Assembly (NCBI GenBank): GCA_002352605.1
Contig: DEIP01000088.1
Location: 26,382-43,283 of the forward strand
Source: Desulfobacteraceae bacterium UBA2771
Lineage (GTDB): Bacteria; Desulfobacterota; Desulfobacteria; Desulfobacterales; Desulfosarcinaceae
Reading direction: 5' to 3'
DNA length: 16,902 nucleotides
In this document: in pieces, positions 15,381 to 16,902 of the stretch
How positions within the stretch are numbered: position 1 is the first letter of the stretch
Layout of the letters: every line of letters begins with the position of its first letter
The notes under the pieces: model-generated
Told to the model about the DNA's origin: nothing
What the model saw: the letters and a program-made list of their open reading frames with translations, nothing else
The model's database searches: none
Program-made: the position numbers and the translations under genes

Positions 15381-16700
15381 TTAGAAAAACCGGTACTGAA
15401 TACCAGCCGATACGTTCCAGATGGTTTTGTCGTATTCGATTCCCCGGCTATCTTTGACCTCGTCATACATCGCATAGAGGGCGCCGAGGGTGACGGCCAA
15501 GTCCGGGGTCGCACTCCACACCACGCCCCCCGCAAAGGCGTTGGCGCCAAGCTTTGGTTCTTCCGGTTCATTGATCTGCTGGTCGTCGGAGAGCTCGATC
15601 TTGGTCAGCATATAGCCGAGGCTGGCCTTCCATTGGGGGGTGAAGGTGTACTCGCCCGAGATCCCCAAATCCCAGCTGTTGCCCTCATCCTCGAAGGTAT
15701 CGATCGTGGCGTCTTTTTCCAGATACAGGGTGTAGTTGAGATCGACTTTGAATTCAGGGATGAAGCGGTAGGAGAGGCCGAAGCCCAACAGGCCCGGGAT
15801 GTCGATTCGGTGTGTGGCGCCATCAACGAATCCCAAAGCCGGTGCGATACCGAGGGTATCGCGCTTGACATCCATTTCATATTCCATTTTCGTGTTGGAA
15901 ATGAAGGTTAATGCGGCATTCAGCTTATCGTCGGGCGCGAAATTGACACCTAAAATACCGGCCCATCCGTCGGCATCTTCTTCGATGTGAATGCTCGGTG
16001 TAATTGGCGCATTCAGGGGCACGCCACCCGGACCGGGGAGTGGATTCGTTGCACTGATGGTCGCCTCGCCATCAAATTCCCGCACCCCGGACGAATAGCG
16101 AGTGCCGACGGCCAGCGACCACACGTTGTTAATGGCATACGAGGCACCCAATGTGAAACCGTAGACGCTGCTCTGTTTCACCTCCAGTCTGCCGGCGTCG
16201 ATTTGATCGTAGAAAAACATGGAAGGCACACTGTTGGCAGCCAACTGTCCATTGGCAGCCGCAGCTACGCCTGATGCCAGTGCAACCGTTCGGGCATTGC
16301 CGTTCTTGTATTTCAGTTCCCCCCCCCCAGCCGGAATGGTGAAGGCAAAAAAGCCGGCCCATCTCTCCATTTTATAGACGGAAAAAATGCCCGGTATGAT
16401 CGAGGGCTCGTCTTGCTCCAGCTTACCGAATCTCGGCACGTCGTTGGAGTAATCCTTTCCGAAGTACAACAGGTCCAGCTTGCCGTACAGCCCGTCCTCC
16501 ATTTGCATGATGCCGGCGGGGTTGTAACTCACAATGTCTGCATAGTCCGTCGCCGCGTTTCGGTTGAGCGTCCGCATATAGTCGGCACTCTGGTTCTGTT
16601 TGTTGATGATTCCCCCGGCCATGGCGGCGCCTGCCGTGAGCAGCACCGTCAAAATGATAGCCAGCATCCATTCGGATAACTTGATGAAACGATCTGTCAT
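15381..16700 (-). CDS. Outer-membrane OmpP1/FadL/TodX-family transport protein
   Basis: This is a 439-residue outer-membrane beta-barrel, the family that carries long-chain fatty acids or hydrophobic compounds such as aromatic hydrocarbons into the cell. It begins with a signal peptide (hydrophobic 11-26, likely cut after AAMA at residue 28). NPAG (60-63, in DIVSYNPAGIM) is the family hallmark. The rest alternates short strands and ends YRFF, with the C-terminal aromatic needed for barrel assembly. Length matches FadL (about 420-450). I chose the ATG at 16700 because AGGAGG lies 7 bases before it; the frame is open back to 16802 with another ATG at 16778. A run of ten G (16319-16328 on the complementary strand) encodes the glycines of PAGGGEL near residue 125. 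Its substrate is not readable from sequence. It lies upstream of the ketosynthase pair but is separated by a likely terminator. Confidence 0.9.
   Translation of the reverse strand: MTDRFIKLSEWMLAIILTVLLTAGAAMAGGIINKQNQSADYMRTLNRNAATDYADIVSYNPAGIMQMEDGLYGKLDLLYFGKDYSNDVPRFGKLEQDEPSIIPGIFSVYKMERWAGFFAFTIPAGGGELKYKNGNARTVALASGVAAAANGQLAANSVPSMFFYDQIDAGRLEVKQSSVYGFTLGASYAINNVWSLAVGTRYSSGVREFDGEATISATNPLPGPGGVPLNAPITPSIHIEEDADGWAGILGVNFAPDDKLNAALTFISNTKMEYEMDVKRDTLGIAPALGFVDGATHRIDIPGLLGFGLSYRFIPEFKVDLNYTLYLEKDATIDTFEDEGNSWDLGISGEYTFTPQWKASLGYMLTKIELSDDQQINEPEEPKLGANAFAGGVVWSATPDLAVTLGALYAMYDEVKDSRGIEYDKTIWNVSAGIQYRFF
16319..16328 (-). repeat. Ten-base homopolymer (G10) inside the OmpP1/FadL-like gene
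   Basis: C10 on the plus strand reads as G10 in the coding direction and spans three Gly codons and the first base of a Glu codon. The frame is intact in this sequence. Tracts of this length slip during replication, and a gain or loss of one base would truncate the protein at about residue 127. Confidence 0.85.
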
Positions 16701-16707
16701 TTTGAAT

Positions 16708-16713
16708 CCTCCT
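16708..16713 (-). promoter_or_regulatory. Shine-Dalgarno site fixing the barrel-protein start
   Basis: AGGAGG on the minus strand is 7 bases before the ATG at 16700, near-ideal. It decides the start in favour of MTDRFIKLSEW, which places the signal peptide at the N-terminus, over the in-frame ATG at 16778. Confidence 0.8.
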
Positions 16714-16718
16714 TTTTT

Positions 16719-16730
16719 AAACCATGGTTT
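16719..16730 (-). promoter_or_regulatory. 12-bp perfect palindrome AAACCATGGTTT in the 5' leader
   Basis: A perfect dyad lies 5 bases upstream of the Shine-Dalgarno site of the barrel gene. It could be an operator half-site pair, or chance. As RNA it has too little loop for a stable hairpin. The remaining upstream DNA to the window end (16731-16902) holds no other gene that I can support and no clear promoter boxes. Confidence 0.3.
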
Positions 16731-16902
16731 GGCTGAACGTATGGATTCAACCAAGGCCCCAATGTGAATGCTTTCCATCACCCCCCCTTTTTCTTGATCC
16801 ACCGATGCAATTTTCCCTGCCGACCAAGAATCCGGCCCGCCGTGAGTCTCTTGTCGGGTGCCGAAGATTAAGATAAGAAGAGTGGTAAAAAGAGGGAAAA
16901 AA

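Noticed and set aside
14940..15911. Plus-strand 323-codon open frame running across the ketosynthase/barrel gap
   Set aside because: It overlaps two well-supported minus-strand genes and a likely terminator, has no recognisable domain, and carries no ribosome site.

Overview
The window is GC-rich, densely coded DNA from a Gram-negative bacterium. The outer-membrane FadL-type barrel, the E. coli-type PurB, the orphan AmmeMemoRadiSam radical-SAM enzyme, the PF07399-type antiporter and the short kinase-fold/GNAT acetyltransferase together suggest Desulfobacterota (a Desulfobacteraceae/Desulfosarcina-like sulfate reducer). That placement is inferred from gene content and has not been checked by any search. 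I see no tRNA, rRNA, CRISPR array, transposase or phage gene.

Layout. (1) Positions 1-231 are non-coding apart from a possible 13-codon tail of a gene entering from the left; two strong adjacent hairpins lie at 107-168. (2) 232-6402, minus strand: a tight run in the order amrS-like radical SAM enzyme, soluble Ser/Thr kinase, 795-residue protein with a glycine-rich linker and a degenerate GGDEF domain, and a multi-span Na+/H+ antiporter-like protein. Gaps are 35, 30 and 10 bases, so this is probably one operon. A good sigma70-like promoter lies at 6479-6507. (3) 6552-7352, minus strand: a stand-alone class I SAM methyltransferase with its own promoter candidates. (4) 7491-12596, plus strand: trmO-like tRNA methyltransferase, RecD2 helicase, PurB and a shortened N-acetylglutamate-synthase-like protein. 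These sit close together and end at a hairpin directly after the last stop codon. (5) 12664-15125, minus strand: two ketosynthases overlapping by GTGA. The first has an intact Cys-His-Lys-His active site; the second has lost the cysteine and both histidines, giving a KS-alpha/chain-length-factor type pair. (6) 15381-16700, minus strand: an OmpP1/FadL-family barrel carrying a run of ten G in its coding sequence, followed by a probable intrinsic terminator.

How the genes may work together. The kinase, the GGDEF-like scaffold and the antiporter look like a signalling-to-ion-transport module: phosphorylation and perhaps cyclic-di-GMP binding could act on the antiporter, but this is inferred from adjacency only. 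The ketosynthase pair should form a heterodimer that extends an acyl or polyketide chain, but no carrier protein or tailoring enzyme is visible here. The plus-strand group is housekeeping: tRNA modification, DNA repair, purine synthesis and probably the first step of arginine synthesis.

Most worth following: the ketosynthase with Glu in place of Cys, the poly-G tract in the barrel gene (possible phase variation), and the degenerate GGDEF protein with a retained RxxD site encoded next to a kinase.
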